Below are positions 48,540 through 61,937 of a stretch of DNA of 64,000 nt, piece after piece. Position numbers and translations under genes: made by a program. Below the pieces are notes generated by a model. It was not told the origin of the DNA, ran no database searches, and worked only from the letters and a program-made list of their open reading frames with translations. Location of the stretch: NCBI RefSeq assembly GCF_000003605.2, contig NW_003115029.1, positions 29,111-93,110 on the forward strand. Reading direction: 5' to 3'. The stretch comes from Saccoglossus kowalevskii. Lineage: Eukaryota > Hemichordata > Enteropneusta > Harrimaniidae. Each line of letters starts with the position of its first letter. Position 1 is the stretch's first letter.

Positions 48540-49495
48540 CCAACTCGAGAATATTTCAAATTGCGTAACCAGTAGTGTTGGTAGGTGAAAAGACAAAGTT
48601 TAAAGTCAAGCTCAATCGGGCATTGTTAGTTCTTGCATGGGAGACTGCCTGAGAAAACCAGCTAGGGAATTTTTTTTTGGTTTCATCACATACATATCAA
48701 ACATATGAGACAACGTTCGTGCATCTTTTTTCACTGTAATGTCAATTATTTTTAGTAGAAAAACATGGAAATTTAGGCTTTTTTTCAAGTTCATGAACAT
48801 TTTTCCAATTTCTCTATTATTTTTGGAGATCAAGTTGGTGATGATGTCGGCACATATTGGGGTTTGACCTGTTAACGTACCGTGAAAAGTCGTACAAAGT
48901 GAACGCAAAGTTGTGCAAAGTGATTGGAAAGTTTGTAGATATATTTGTATGCTTGACCTAACTTGTTGGCATATAGAAACCCGCAGTTGTGAAGTCAAAT
49001 AAATGAATAAAAGCGAGATGAAAACAGCCTAAATATGCAGAGTATCACATGAGCTGACTGGCCGTATAAATGCTGGAAAACAGCATGCAAAGTTGGTAAA
49101 AGTGTTCGAAACGTTGGCGGAGTTTCATGTATATTTAACCTAAGTCATTGGAATGCCAACCCCGCAGTTAAATTACGAAAACATTAAGTAAAAGTCAAGA
49201 AAATGCCAGATATATAAGCAGATTATGGCAACTGCAAACCGAAAATCGAAGACAAACTGCTTGCAAAGTTTTGAAAAACGATTGCAAAGTTTGTAGATTC
49301 GTTTGGGAATGTTACATATGATATTATATTGACGGGTTACATAGTCAAAAGTTCGAAAACGTAAAAAAATATTTCGTAAATTGCCGTTAAAGTAGCGTAC
49401 TATTATTCGCAGCATGTAGAGGTCATAGGTCAATTCAAGAAGTTACTCGTACAAACGTTATCAGGTTTAAAACAGTGTCAAACATGAAATAGTCG
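48540..49495. repeat. Satellite copy 52
   Basis: 956 bp. 'gtgaaaagac' and 'gggcattgtt' are shared with copy 53. 'cctaaatatgcagag' and 'aatgctggaaaac' are shared only with copy 59. The tail is 'accgaaaatc', 'gggttacat', 'gtaaaaaaat'. Confidence 0.96.
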
Positions 49496-50451
49496 CCAAC
49501 TCGAGAATATTTCAAATTGCGTAACCAGTAGTGTTGGTAGGTGAAAAGACAAAGTTTAAAGTCAAGCTCAATCGGGCATTGTTAGTTCTTGCATGGGAGA
49601 CTGCCTGAGAAAACCAGCTAGGGAATTTTTTTTTGGTTTCATCACATACATATCAAACATATGAGACAACGTTCGTGCATCTTTTTTTCACTGTAATGTC
49701 AATTATTTTCAGTAGAAAAACATGGAAATTTAGGCATATTTTCAAGTTCATGAACATTTTTCCAATTTCTCTATTATTTTTGGAGATCAAGTTGGTGATG
49801 ATGTCGGCACATAGTGGGGTTTGACCTGTTAACGTACCGTGAAAAGTCATACAAAGTGAACGCAAAGTTGTGCAAAGTGATTGGAAAGTTTGTAGATATA
49901 TTTGTACGCTTGACCTAACTTGTTGGCATATAGAAACCCGCAGTTGTAAAGTCAAATAAATGAATAAAAGCGAGATGAAAACAGCCTATATAAGCAGAGT
50001 ATCACATGAGCTGACTGGCCGTAAAAATGATAGAAAACAGCATGCAAAGTTGTTAAAAGTGTTCGAAACGTTGGCGGAGTTATATGTATATTTAACCTAA
50101 GTCATTGGAATGCCAATCCCGCAGTTAAATTTCGAAAACATTAAGAAAAGTCAAGAAAATGCCAGATACATAAGCAGATTATGGCAACTGCAAACCGCAA
50201 TTCGAAGACAAACTGCTTGCAAAGTTTTGAAAAACGATTGCAAAGTTTGTAGATTCGTTTGGGAATGTTACATATGATATTATATTGACGGGTTCCATAG
50301 TCAAAAGTTCGAAAACGTAAAACAATATTTTGTAAATTGCCGTTAATTTAGCGTACTATTATTCGCAGCATGTAGAGGTCATAGGTCAATTCAAGAAGTT
50401 ACTCGTACGAACGCTATCAGGTTTAAAACAGTGTCAAACATGAAATAGTCG
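49496..50451. repeat. Satellite copy 53 (T3 body)
   Basis: 956 bp. The head equals copy 52; then 'ttttcagtag', 'gcatattttc', 'aagtcatac', 'tgtacgc', 'gttgttaaaag', 'cattaagaaaagtc', 'accgcaattc', 'gttaatttagc' as in copy 6. Confidence 0.96.
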
Positions 50452-51408
50452 CCAGATCGATTATATTTCAAATTGCGTAACCAGTAGTGTTGGTAGGTGA
50501 AGAGACAAAGTTTAAAGTCAAGCTCAATCGGGCATGGTTAGTTCTTGCATGGGAGACTGCCTGAGAAAACCACCTAGGGAAATTTTTGTTGGTTTCATCA
50601 CATACATATCAAACATATGAGACAACGTTCGTGCATCTTTTTTTCACTGTAATGTCAATTATTTTCAGTAGAAAAACATGGAAATTTAGGCATATTTTCA
50701 AGTTCATGAACATTTTTCCAATTTCTCTATTATTTTTGGAGATCAAGTTGGTGATGATGTCGGCACATAGTGGGGTTTGACCTGTTAACGTACCGTGAAA
50801 AGTCATACAAAGTGAACGCAAAGTTGTGCAAAGTGATTGGAAAGTTTGAAGATATATTTGTACGCTTGACCTAACTTGTTGGCATATAGAAACCCGCAGT
50901 TGTAAAGTCAAATAAATGAATAAAAGCGAGATGAAAACAGCCTATATAAGCAGAGTATCACATGAGCTGACTGGCCGTATAAATGATAGAAAACAGCATG
51001 CAAATTTGGTAAAAGTGTTCGAAACTTTGGCGGAGTTACATGTATATTTAACCTAAGTCATTGGAATGCCAACCCCGCAGTTAAATTTCGAAAACATTAA
51101 GTAAAAGTCAAGAAAATGCCAGATATATAAGCAGATTATGGCAACTGCAAACCGAAAATCGAAGACAAACTGCTTGCAAAGTTTTGAAAAACGATTGCAA
51201 AGTTTGTAGATTCGTTTGAGAATGTTACATATGATATTATATTGACGGGTTCCATAGTCAAAAGTTCGAAAACGTAAAACAATAGTTTGTAAATTGCCGT
51301 TAAATTAGCGTACTATTATTCGCAGCATGTAGAGGTCATAGGTCAATTCAAGAAGTTACTCTTACAAACGCTATCATGTTTAAAACAGTGTCAAACATGA
51401 AATAGTCG
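50452..51408. repeat. Satellite copy 54 (T3 head)
   Basis: 957 bp. 'gatcgattat', 'ccacctaggg', 'tttgttgg', 'gcatattttc', 'aagtcatac', 'tgtacgc'; the tail is not T3 ('gcaaatttgg', 'accgaaaatc', 'caatagtttg'). Confidence 0.96.
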
Positions 51409-52363
51409 CCAACTCGAGTATATTTCAAATTGCGTAACCAGTAGTGTTGGTAGGTGAAGAGACAAAGTTTAAAGTCCAACTCAATCGGGCATGGGTAGTT
51501 CTTGCATGGGAGACTGCCTGAGAAAACCAGCTAGGGATTTTTTTTTTGTTTCATCACATACATATCAAACATATGAGACACGTTCGTGCATCTTTTTTCA
51601 CTGTAATGTCAATTATTTTTAGTAGAAAAAACATGGAAATTTAGGCATGTTTTCAAGTTCATGAACATTTTTCCAATTTCTCTATTATTTTTGGAGATCA
51701 AGTTGGTGATGATGTCGGCACATAGTGGGGTTTGACCTGTGAACGAACCGTGAAAAGTCGTACAAAGTGAACGCAAAGTTGTGCAAAGTGATTGGAAAGT
51801 TTGTAGATATATTTGTATGCTTGACCTAACTTGTTGGCATATAGAAACCCGCAGTTGTAAAGTCAAATAAATGAATAAAAGCGAGATGAAAACAGCCTAT
51901 ATAAGCAGAGTATCACATGAGCTGACTGGCCGTAAAAATGATAGAAAACAGCATGCAAAGTTGGTAAAAGTGTTCGAAACGTTGGCGGAGTTACATGTAT
52001 ATTTAACCTAAGTCATTGGAATGCCAATCCCGCAGTTAAATTTCGAAAACATTAAGTAATTGTCTGGAAAATGCCAGATATATAAGCAGATTATCGCAAC
52101 TGCAAACCGCAAATCAAAGACAAACTGCTTGCAAAGTTTTGAAAAACGATTGCAAAGTTTGTAGATTCGTTTGGGAATGTTACATATGATACTATATTGA
52201 CGGGTTCAATAGTCAAAAGTTAGAAAACGTAAAACAATATTTCGTAAATTGCCGTTAAAGTAGCGAACTATTATTCGCAGCATGTAGAGGTCATAGGTCA
52301 ATTCAAGAAGTTACTCGTACAAACGCTATCAGGTTTAAAACAGTGTCAAACATGAAATAGTCG
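51409..52363. repeat. Satellite copy 55 (type T1)
   Basis: 955 bp. 'gtccaactcaatcggg' in the head, 'gagacacgttc', 'cctgtgaacgaaccg', full T1 tail with 'gatactatatt' and 'gggttcaatag'. Confidence 0.96.
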
Positions 52364-53318
52364 CCAACTCGAGTATATTTCAAATTGCGCAACCAGTAGT
52401 TTTGGTAGGTGAAGAGACAAAGTTTAAAGTCAAGCTCAATCGGGCATGGTTAGTTCTTGCATGGGAGACTGCCTGAGAAAACCAGCTAGGGAAATTTTTT
52501 TTGGTTTCATCACATACATATCAAACATATGAGACAACGTTCGTGCATCTTTTTTTCACTGTAATGTCAATTATTTTTAGTAGAAAAACATGGAAATTGA
52601 GGCATGTTTTCAAGTTCATGAACATTTTTCCAATTTCTCTGTTATTTTTGGAGATCAAGTTGGTGATGATGTCGGCACATCGTGGGGTTTGACCTGTTAA
52701 CGTACCGTGAAAAGTCGTACAAAGTGAACGCAAAGTTGTGCAAAGTGATTGGAAAGTTTGTAGATATATTTGTATGCTTGACCTAACTTGTTGGCATATA
52801 GAAACCCGCAGTTGTAAAGTCAAATAAATGAATAAAAGCGAGATGAAAACAGCCTATATAAGCAGAGTATCACATGAGCTGACTGGCCGTAAAAATGATA
52901 GAAAACAGCATGCAAAGTTGGTAAAAGTGTTCGAAACGTTGGCGGAGTTACATGTATATTTAACCTAAGTCATTGGAATGCCAACCCCGCAGTTAAATTT
53001 CGAAAACATTAAGTAATTGTCTGGAAAATGCCAGATATATAAGCAGATTATCGCAACTGCAAACCGAAAATCGAAGACAAACTGCTTGCAAAGTTTTGAA
53101 AAACGATTGCAAAGTTTGTAGATTCGTTTGGGAATGTTACATATGATATTATATTGACGGGTTCCATAGTCAAAAGTTAGAAAACGTAAAACAATATTTC
53201 GTAAATTGCCGTTAAAGTAGCGAACTATTATTCGCAGCATGTAGAGGTCATAGGTCAATTCAAGAAGTTACTCGTACAAACGCTATCAGTTTAAACAGTG
53301 TCAAACATGAAATAGTCG
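52364..53318. repeat. Satellite copy 56 (type T1)
   Basis: 955 bp. 'gcgcaaccagtagtttt', 'gaaattgaggc', 'cacatcgtggg', T1 tail with 'accgaaaatc'; 'atcagtttaaacag' lacks two bases near its end. Confidence 0.96.
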
Positions 53319-54280
53319 CCACTCGAGTATATTTCAAATTGCGTAACCAGTAGTGTTGGTAGGTGAAAAATACAAAGTTTAAAGTCAAGCTCAGTCGGGC
53401 ATGGTTAGTTCCTTGCATGGGAGACTGACTGAGAAAACCATCTAGGGATTTTTTTTTTGGTTTCATCACATACATATTAAACATATGAGACAATGTTTGT
53501 GCATCTTTTTTCACTGTAATGTCAATTATTTTTAGTAGAAAAACATGGAAATTTAGGCATTTTTTCAAGTTCATGAACATTTTTCCAATTTGTCTGTTAT
53601 TTTTGGAGATCACGTTGGTGATGATGTCGGCACATAGTGGGGTTTGACCTGTTAACGTACCGTGAAAAGTCGTACAAAGTGAACGCAAATTTTTGCAAAG
53701 TGATTGGAAAATTGGTAGATATATTTGTATTCTTGACTTAACTTGATGGCATATAGAAACCCGCAGTTGTAAAGTCAAATAAATGAATAAAAGCGAGATG
53801 AAAACAGCTTATATAAGCAGAGTATCACATGAGCTGACTGACCGTAAAAATGATAGAAAACAGCATGCAAAGTTGGTAAAAGCGTGCGAAACTTTGGCGG
53901 AGTTTCATGTATATTTAACCTAAAGTCATTGTAATGCCAACCCCGCAGTTAAATTTTGAAAACATTACTAAGTAAAAGTCAAGAAAATGCCAGATATATA
54001 AGCAGATTATGGCAACTGCAAACCGCAAATCGAAGACAAACTGCTTGCAAAGTTGTGAAAAACGATTGCAAAGTTTGTAGATTCGTTTGGCAATGTTACA
54101 TATGATATTCTATTGACGGGTTCCATAGTCAAAAGTTCGAAAACGTAAAAAAAATATTTCGTAAATTGCCGTTTAAGTAGCGTACTATTATTCGCAGCAT
54201 GAAGAGGTCATAGGTCAATTCAAGAAGTTACTCGTACAAGCGCTATCAGGTTTAAAACAGTGTCAAACATGAAATAGTCG
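53319..54280. repeat. Satellite copy 57 (diverged, T2-like)
   Basis: 962 bp. Many private changes: 'gtgaaaaatac', 'ttccttgc', 'gactgactgag', 'catattaaac', 'gatcacgttgg', 'gcaaatttttgc', 'gtattcttgactta', 'cattactaagtaaaag', 'gcatgaagag'. Among the most diverged units. Confidence 0.95.
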
Positions 54281-55240
54281 CCAACTCGAGAATATTTCAA
54301 ATTGCGTAACCAATAGTGTTGGTAGGTGAAGAGACAAAGTTTAAAGTCAAGCTCAATCGGGCATAGTTAGTTATTGCATGGGAGACTGCCTGAGAAAACC
54401 AGCTAGGGAATTTTTTTTTGGTTTCATCACATACATATCAAACATATGAGACAACGTTCGTGCATCTTTTTTTCACTGTAATGTCAATTATTTTTAGTAG
54501 AAAAACATGGAAATTTAGGCATGTTTTCAAGTTCATGAACATTTTTTCAAATTTCTCTATTATTGTTGGAGATCAAGTTGGTGATGATGTCGGCACATAG
54601 TCGGGTTTGACCTGTTAACTTACCGTGAAAAGTCGTACAAAGTGAACGCAAAGTTGTGCAAAGTGATTGGAAAGTTTGTAGATATATTTTTATGCTTGAC
54701 CTAACTTGTTGGCATATAGAAACCCGCAGTTGTAAAGTCAAATAAATGAATAAAAGTGAGATGAAAACAGCCTATATAAGCAGAGTATCACATGACCTGA
54801 CTGACCGTAAAAATTTTAGAAAACAGCATGCAAAGTTCGTAAAAGCGTGCGAAACGTTGGCGGAGTTTCATGTATATTTAACCTAAGTCATTGTAATGCC
54901 AACCCCGCAGTTAAATTTCGAAAACATTAAGTAAAAGTCAAGAAAATGCCAGATATATGAGCAGATTATGGCAACTGCAAACCGAAAATCGAAGACAAAC
55001 TGCTTGCAAAGTTTTGAAAAAATATTGCAAAGTTTGTACATTCGTTTGGGAATGTTACATATGATATTATATTGACGGGTTCCATAGTCAAAAGTTCGAA
55101 AACGTAAAAAAAAATATTTCGTAAATTGTCGTTAAAGTAGCGTACTATTATTCGCAGCATGTAGAGGTCATAGGTCAATTCAAGAAGTTACTCGTACAAA
55201 CGCTATCGGGTTTAAAACAGTGTCAAACATGAAATAGTCG
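54281..55240. repeat. Satellite copy 58 (diverged, T2-like)
   Basis: 960 bp. 'gcatagttagttattg', 'attttttcaaatttc', 'gtcgggt', 'catgacctg', 'aaaattttagaaaac', 'atatatgagc', and a nine-A run in 'gtaaaaaaaaatattt', the last two as in copy 9. Confidence 0.95.
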
Positions 55241-56198
55241 CCAACTCGAGTATATTTCAAATTGCGTAACCATTAGTGTTGGTAGGTGAAGAGACAAAGT
55301 TTGAAGTCATGCTCAATCGGGCATGGTTAGTTCTTGCATGGGAGACTGCCTGAGAAAACCAGCTAGGGAAATTTCTTTTGGTTTCATCACATACATATCA
55401 AACATAAGAGACAACGTTCGTGCATCTTTTTTTCACTGTAATGTCAATTATTTTTTGGTAGAAAAACATGGAAATTTAGGCATGTTTTCAAGTTCATGAA
55501 CATTTTTCCAATTTCTCTATTATTTTTGGAGATCAAGTTGGTGATGATGTCGGCACATAGTGGGGTTTGACCTGATAACGTACCGTGAAAAGTCGTACAA
55601 AGTGAACGCAAAGTTATGCAGAGTGATTTGAAAGTTTGTAGATATATTTGTATGCTTGACCTAACTTGTTGGTATATAGAAACCCGCAGTTATAAAGTCA
55701 AATAAATGAATAAAAGCGAGATGAAAACAGCCTAAATATGCAGAGTATCACATGAGCTGACTGGCCGTATAAATGCTGGAAAACAGCATGCAAAGTTGGT
55801 AAAAGTGTTCGAAACGTTGGCGGAGTTACATGTATATTTAACTTAAGTCATTGGAATGCCAACCCCGCAGTTAAATTTCGAAAACATTAAGTAAAAATCA
55901 AGAAAATGCCAGATATATGAGCAGATTATGGCAACTGCAAATCGAAAATCGAAGACAAACTGCTTGCAAAGTTTTGAAAAATGATTGCAAAGTTTGTAGA
56001 TTCGTTTGGGAATGTTACATATGATATTATTTTGACGGGTTCCATAGTCAAACGTTCGAGAACGTAAAACAATATTTCGTAAATTGCCGTTAAAGTAACG
56101 TTCTATTATTCACAGCATGTAGAGGTCATAGGTCAATTCAAGAAGTTACTCGTACAAACGCTATCAGGTTTAAAACAGTGTCAAACATGAAATAGTCG
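55241..56198. repeat. Satellite copy 59 (diverged, T4 tail)
   Basis: 958 bp. 'acataagag', 'ttttttggtag', 'cctgataacg', 'gttatgcagagtg', 'cctaaatatgcagag', 'aatgctggaaaac'. The tail has T4 markers 'tcgagaacg' and 'attcacagc'. Confidence 0.95.
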
Positions 56199-57154
56199 CC
56201 AGATCGAGTATATTTTAAATTGCGTAACCAGTAGTGTTCGTAGGTGAAGAGACAAAGTTTAAAGTCAAGCTCAGTCGGGTCTGGTTAGTTCTTGCATGGG
56301 AGACTGCCTGAGAAACCCAGCTAGGGAATTTTTATTTGGTTTCATCACATACATATCAAACATATGAGACAACGTTCGTGCATTTTTTTTCACAGTAATG
56401 ACAATTAGTTTTAGTAGAAAAACATGGAAATTTAGGCATGTTTTCAAGTTCATGAACATTTTTCCAATTTCTCTATTATTTTTGGAGATCAAGTTGGTGA
56501 TGATGTCGGCACATAGTGGGGTTTGACCTGTTAACGTACCTTGAAAAGTCGTACAAAGTGAACGCAAAGTTGTGCAAAGTGATTGGAAAGTTTGTAGATA
56601 TATTTGTATGCTTGACCTAACTTGTTGGTATATAGAAACCCGCAGTTGTAAAGTCAAAGAAATGAATAAAAGCGAGATGAAAACAGCCTATATAAGCAGA
56701 GTATCACATGAGCTGACTGGCCGTAAAAATGATAGAAAACAGCATGCAAAGTTGGTAAAAGTGTTCGAAACGTTGGCGCAGTTACATGTATATTTAACCT
56801 AAGTCATTGGAATGCCAACCCCGCAGTTAAATTTCGAAAACATTAAGTAAAAGTCAGGAAAATGCCAGATATATAAGCAGATTATGGCAACTGCAAATCG
56901 AAAATCGAAGACAAACAGCTTGCAAAGTTTTGAAAAACGATTGCAAAGTCTGTAGATTCTTTTGGGTATGTTACATATGATATTATTATGACGGGTTCCA
57001 TAGTCAAAAGTTCGAGAACGTAAAACAATATTTCGTAAATTGCCGTTAAAGTAGCGTACTATTATTCACAGCATGTAGAGGTCATAGGTCAATTAAAGAA
57101 GTTACTCGTACAAACGCTATCAGGTTTAAAACAGTGTCAAACATGAAATAGTCG
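56199..57154. repeat. Satellite copy 60 (type T4)
   Basis: 956 bp. 'ttttatttgg', 'aatgacaattag', 'accttg', 'caaagaaatg', 'ggcgcagttac', 'gtcaggaaaatg', 'attcttttgggtatg'. The second half is nearly identical to copy 11. Confidence 0.97.
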
Positions 57155-58111
57155 CCAATTCGAGAATATTTCAAATTGCGTAACCAGTAGTGTTGGTAGG
57201 TGAAGAGACAAAGTTTAAAGTCAAGCTCAATCGGGCATGGTTAGTTCTTGCATGGGAGACTGCCTGAGAAAACCAGCTAGGGAAATTTTATTTGGTTTCA
57301 TCACATACATATCAAACATATGAGACAACGTTCGTGCATTTTTTTTTCACAGTAATGACAATTAGTTTTAGTAGAAAAACATGGAAATTTAGGCATGTTT
57401 TCAAGTTCATGAACATTTTTCCAATTTCTCTATTATGTTTGGAGATCAAGTTGGTGATGATGTCGGCACATAGTGGGGTTTGACCTGTTAACGTACCTTG
57501 AAAAGTCGTACAAAGTGAACGCAAAGTTGTGCAAAGTGATTCGAAAGTTTGTAGATATATTTGTATGCTTGACCTAACTTGTTGGTATATAGAAACCCGC
57601 AGTTGTAAAGTCAAATAAATGAATAAAAGCGAGATGAAAACAGCCTATATAAGCAGAATATCACATGAGCTGACTGGCCGTATAAATGATAGAAAACAGC
57701 ATGCAAAGTTGTTAAAAGTGTTCGAAACGTTGGCGGAGTTATATGTATATTTAACCTAAGTCATTGGAATGCCAACCCCGCAGTTAAATTTCGAAAACAT
57801 TAAGTAAAAGTCAAGAAAATGCCAGATACATAAGCAGATTATGGCCACTGCAAACCGCAATTCGAAGACAAACTGCTTGCAAAGTTTCGAAAAACGATTG
57901 CAAAGTTTGTAGATTCGTTTGGGAATGTTACATATGATATTATATTGACGGGTTCCATAGTCAAAAGTTCGAAAACGTAAAACAATACTTTGTAAATTGC
58001 CGTTAAATTAGCGTACTATTATTCGCAGCATGTAGAGGTCATAGGTCAATTCAAGAAGTTACTCGTACAAACGCTATCAGGTATAAAACAGACTCAAACA
58101 TGAAATAGTCG
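57155..58111. repeat. Satellite copy 61 (T4 head, T3 tail)
   Basis: 957 bp. The head is nearly identical to copy 12. From about 57655 it is T3 ('cagaatatcac', 'gttgttaaaag', 'agatacataag', 'accgcaattc'), ending 'ggtataaaacagac'. Confidence 0.97.
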
Positions 58112-59068
58112 CCAGATCGAGTATATTTCAAATTGCGTAACCAGTAGTGTTGGTAGGTGAAGAGACAAAGTTTAAAGTCAAGCTCAATCGGGCATGGTTA
58201 GTTCTTGCATGGGAGACTGCCTGAGAAAACCACCTAGGGAAATTTTTGTTGGTTTCATCACATACATATCAAACATATGAGACAACGTTCGTGCATCTTT
58301 TTTTCACTTTAATGTCAATTATTTTCAGTAGAAAAACATGGAAATTTAGGCATGTTTTCAAGTTCATGAACATTTTTCCAATTTCTCTATTATTTTTGGA
58401 GATCAAGTTGGTGATGATGTCGGCACATAGTAGGGTTTGACCTGTTAACGTACCGTGAAAAGTCATACAAAGTGAACGCAAAGTTGTGCAAAGTGATTGG
58501 AAAGTTTGTAGATATATTTGTATGCTTGACCTAATTTGTTGGTATATAGAAACCCGCAGTTGTAAAGTCAAATAAATGAATAAAAGCGAGATGAAAACAG
58601 CCTATATAAGCAGAATATCACATGAGCTGACTGGCCGTATAAATGATAGAAAACAGCATGCAAAGTTGTTAAAAGTGTTCGAAACGTTGGCGGAGTTATA
58701 TGTATATTTAACCTAAGTCATTGGAATGCCAACCCCGCAGTTAAATTTCGAAAACATTAAGTAAAAGTCAAGAAAATGCCAGATACATAAGCAGATTATG
58801 GCCACTGCAAACCGCAATTCGAAGACAAACTGCTTGCAAAGTTTTGAAAAACGATTGCAAAGTTTGTAGATTCGTTTGGGAATGTTACATATGATATTAT
58901 ATTGACGGGTTCCATAGTCAAAAGTTCGAAAACGTAAAACAATACTTTGTAAATTGCCGTTAAATTAGCGTACTATTATTCGCAGCATGTAGAGGTCATA
59001 GGTCAATTCAAGAAGTTACTCGTACAAACGCTATCAGGTATAAAACAGAGTCAAACATGAAATAGTCG
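58112..59068. repeat. Satellite copy 62 (type T3)
   Basis: 957 bp. 'ccacctaggg', 'cactttaatg', 'catagtagggt', 'aagtcatac', 'cctaatttg', 'agatacataag', 'ggtataaaacagag'. Confidence 0.97.
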
Positions 59069-60025
59069 CCAGATCGAGTATATTTCAAATTGCGTAACCA
59101 GTAGTGTTGGTAGGTGAAAAGACAAAGTTTAAAGTCAAGCTCAATCGGGCATGGTTAGTTCTTGCATGGGAGACTGCCTGAGAAAACCACCTAGGGAAAT
59201 TTTTGTTGGTTTCATCACATACATATCAAACATATGAGACAACGTTCGTGCATCTTTTTTTCACTTTAATGTCAATTATTTTTAGTAGAAAAACATGGAA
59301 ATTTAGGCATGTTTTCAAGTTCATAAACATTTTTCCAATTTCTCTATTATTTTTGGAGATCAAGTTGGTGATGATGTCGGCACATAGTGGGGTTTGACCT
59401 GTTAACGTACCGTGAAAAGTCATACAAAGTGAACGCAAAGTTGTGCAAAGTGATTGGAAAGTTTGTAGATATATTTGTATGCTTGACCTAACTTGTTGGT
59501 ATATAGAAACCCGCAGTTGTAAAGTCAAATAAATGAATAAAAGCGAGATGAAAACAGCCTATATAAGCAGAATATCACATGAGCTGACTGGCCGTATAAA
59601 TGATAGAAAACAGCATGCAAAGTTGTTAAAAGTGTTCGAAACGTTGGCGGAGTTATATGTATATTTAACCTAAGTCATTGGAATGCCAACCCCGCAGTTA
59701 CATTTCGAAAACATTAAGTAAAAGTCAAGAAAATGCCAGATACATAAGCAGATTATGGCAACTGCAAACCGCAATTCGAAGACAAACTGCTTGCAAAGTT
59801 TTGAAAAACGATTGCAAAGTTTGTAGATTCGTTTGGGAATGTTACATATGATATTATATTGACGGGTTCCATAGTCAAAAGTTCGAAAACGTAAAACAAT
59901 ACTTTGTAAATTGCCGTTAAATTAGCGTACTATTATTCGCAGCATGTAGAGGTCATAGGTCAATTCAAGAAGTTACTCGTACAAACGCTATCAGATATAA
60001 AACAGTGTCAAACATGAAATAGTCG
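59069..60025. repeat. Satellite copy 63 (type T3)
   Basis: 957 bp. Near-identical to copy 62, with 'gtgaaaagac', 'gttcataaac', 'gttacatttcg' and 'cagatataaaac'. Confidence 0.97.
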
Positions 60026-60980
60026 CCAGATCGAGTATATTTCAAATTGCGTAACCAGTAGTGTTGGTAGGTGAAGAGACAAAGTTTAAAGTCAAGCTCA
60101 ATCGGGCATGGTTAGTTCTTGCATGGGAGACTGCCTGAGAAAACCACCTAGGGAAATTTTTGTTGGTTTCATCACATACATATCAAACATATGAGACAAC
60201 GTTCGTGCATCTTTTTTTCACTTTAATGTCAATTATTGTCAGTAGAAAAACATGGAAATTTAGGCATGTTTTCAAGTTCATGAACATTTTTCCAATTTCT
60301 CTATTATTTTTGGAGATCAAGTTGGTGATGATGTCGGCACATAGTGGGGTTTGACCTGTTAACGTACCGTGAAAAGTCATACAAAGTGAACGCAAAGTTG
60401 TGCAAAGTGATTGGAAAGTTTGTAGATATATTTGTATGCTTGACCTAATTTGTTGGTATATAGAAACCCGCAGTTTTAAAGTCAAATAAATGAATAAAAG
60501 CGAGATGAAAACAGCCTATATAAGCAGATATCACATGAGCTGACTGGCTGTATAAATGATAAAAAACAGCATGCAAGTTGTTAAAAGTGTTCGAAACGTT
60601 GGCGGAGTTATATGTATATTTAACCTAAGTCATTGGAATGCCAACCCCGCAGTTAAATTTCGAAAACATTAAGTAAAAGTCAAGAAAATGCCAGATACAT
60701 AAGCAGATTATGGCAACTGCAAACCGCAATTCGAAGACAAACTGCTTGCAAAGTTTTGAAAAACGATTGCAAAGTTTGTAGATTCGTTTGGGAATGTTAC
60801 ATATGATATTATATTGACGGGTTCCATAGTCAAAAGTTCGAAAACGTAAAACAATATTTTGTAAATTGCCGTTAAATTAGCGTACTATTATTCGCAGCAT
60901 GTAGAGGTCATAGGTCAATTCAAGAAGTTACTCGTATAAACGCTATCAGGTTTAAAACAGTGTCAAACATGAAATAGTCG
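60026..60980. repeat. Satellite copy 64 (type T3)
   Basis: 955 bp. T3 with 'attgtcagtag', 'cagttttaaag', 'gcagatatcac', 'ggctgtataaatg', 'gcaagttg' and 'cgtataaac'. Confidence 0.97.
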
Positions 60981-61937
60981 CCAGATCGAGTATATTTCAA
61001 ATTGCGTAACCAGTAGTGTTGGTAGGTGAAGAGACAAAGTTTAAAGTCAAGCTCAATCGGGCATGGTTAGTTCTTGCATGGGAGACTGCCTGAGAAAACC
61101 ACCTAGGGAAATTGTTGTTGGTTTCATTACATACATATCAAACATATGAGACAACGTTCGTGCATCTTTTTTTCACTGTAATGTCAATTATTTTTAGGAG
61201 AAAAACATGGAAATTTGGCATGTTTTCAAGTTCATGTACATTTTTCCAATTTCTCTATTATTTTTGGAGATCAAGTTGGTGATGATGTCGGCACATAGTG
61301 AGGTTTGACCTGTTAACGTACCGTGAAAAGTCATACAAAGTGAACGCAAAGTTGTGCAAAGTGATTGGAAAGTTTGTAGATATATTTGTATGCTTGACCT
61401 AACTTGTTGGCATATAGATCCCTGCAGTTGTAAAGTCAAATAAATGAATAAAAGCGAGATGAAAACAGCCTATATAAGCAGAGTATCACATGAGCTGACT
61501 GACCGTAAAAATGATAGAAAACAGCATGCAAAGTTGGTAAAAGCGTGCGAAACTTTGGCGGAGTTAAATGTATATTTAAAATAAGTCATTGGAATGCCAA
61601 CCCCGCAGTTAAATTTCGAAAACATTAAGTAAAAGTCAAGAAAATGCCAGATATATAAGCAGATTATGGCAACTGCAAACCGTAAATCGAAGACAAACTG
61701 CTTGCAAAGTTTTGAAAAACGATTGCAAAGTTTGTAGATTCGTTTGGGAATGTACAAAATATTTTTATATTGACGGGTTCCATAGTCAAAAGTTCGAAAA
61801 CGTAAAAAAAATATTTCGTAAATTACCGTTAAAGTAGCGTACTATTATTCGCAGCATGTAGAGGTCATAGGTCAATTTAAGAAGTTACTCGTACAAACGC
61901 TATCAGGTTTAAAACAGTGTCAAATATGAAATAATCG
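60981..61937. repeat. Satellite copy 65 (T3 head, T2 tail)
   Basis: 957 bp. Head 'ccacctaggg' and 'aagtcatac', then 'ctgactgac' and 'gcgtgcg'. Private changes are 'catgtacat', 'catagatccctgcag', 'tttaaaataag' and 'gtacaaaatattttt'. Confidence 0.96.
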
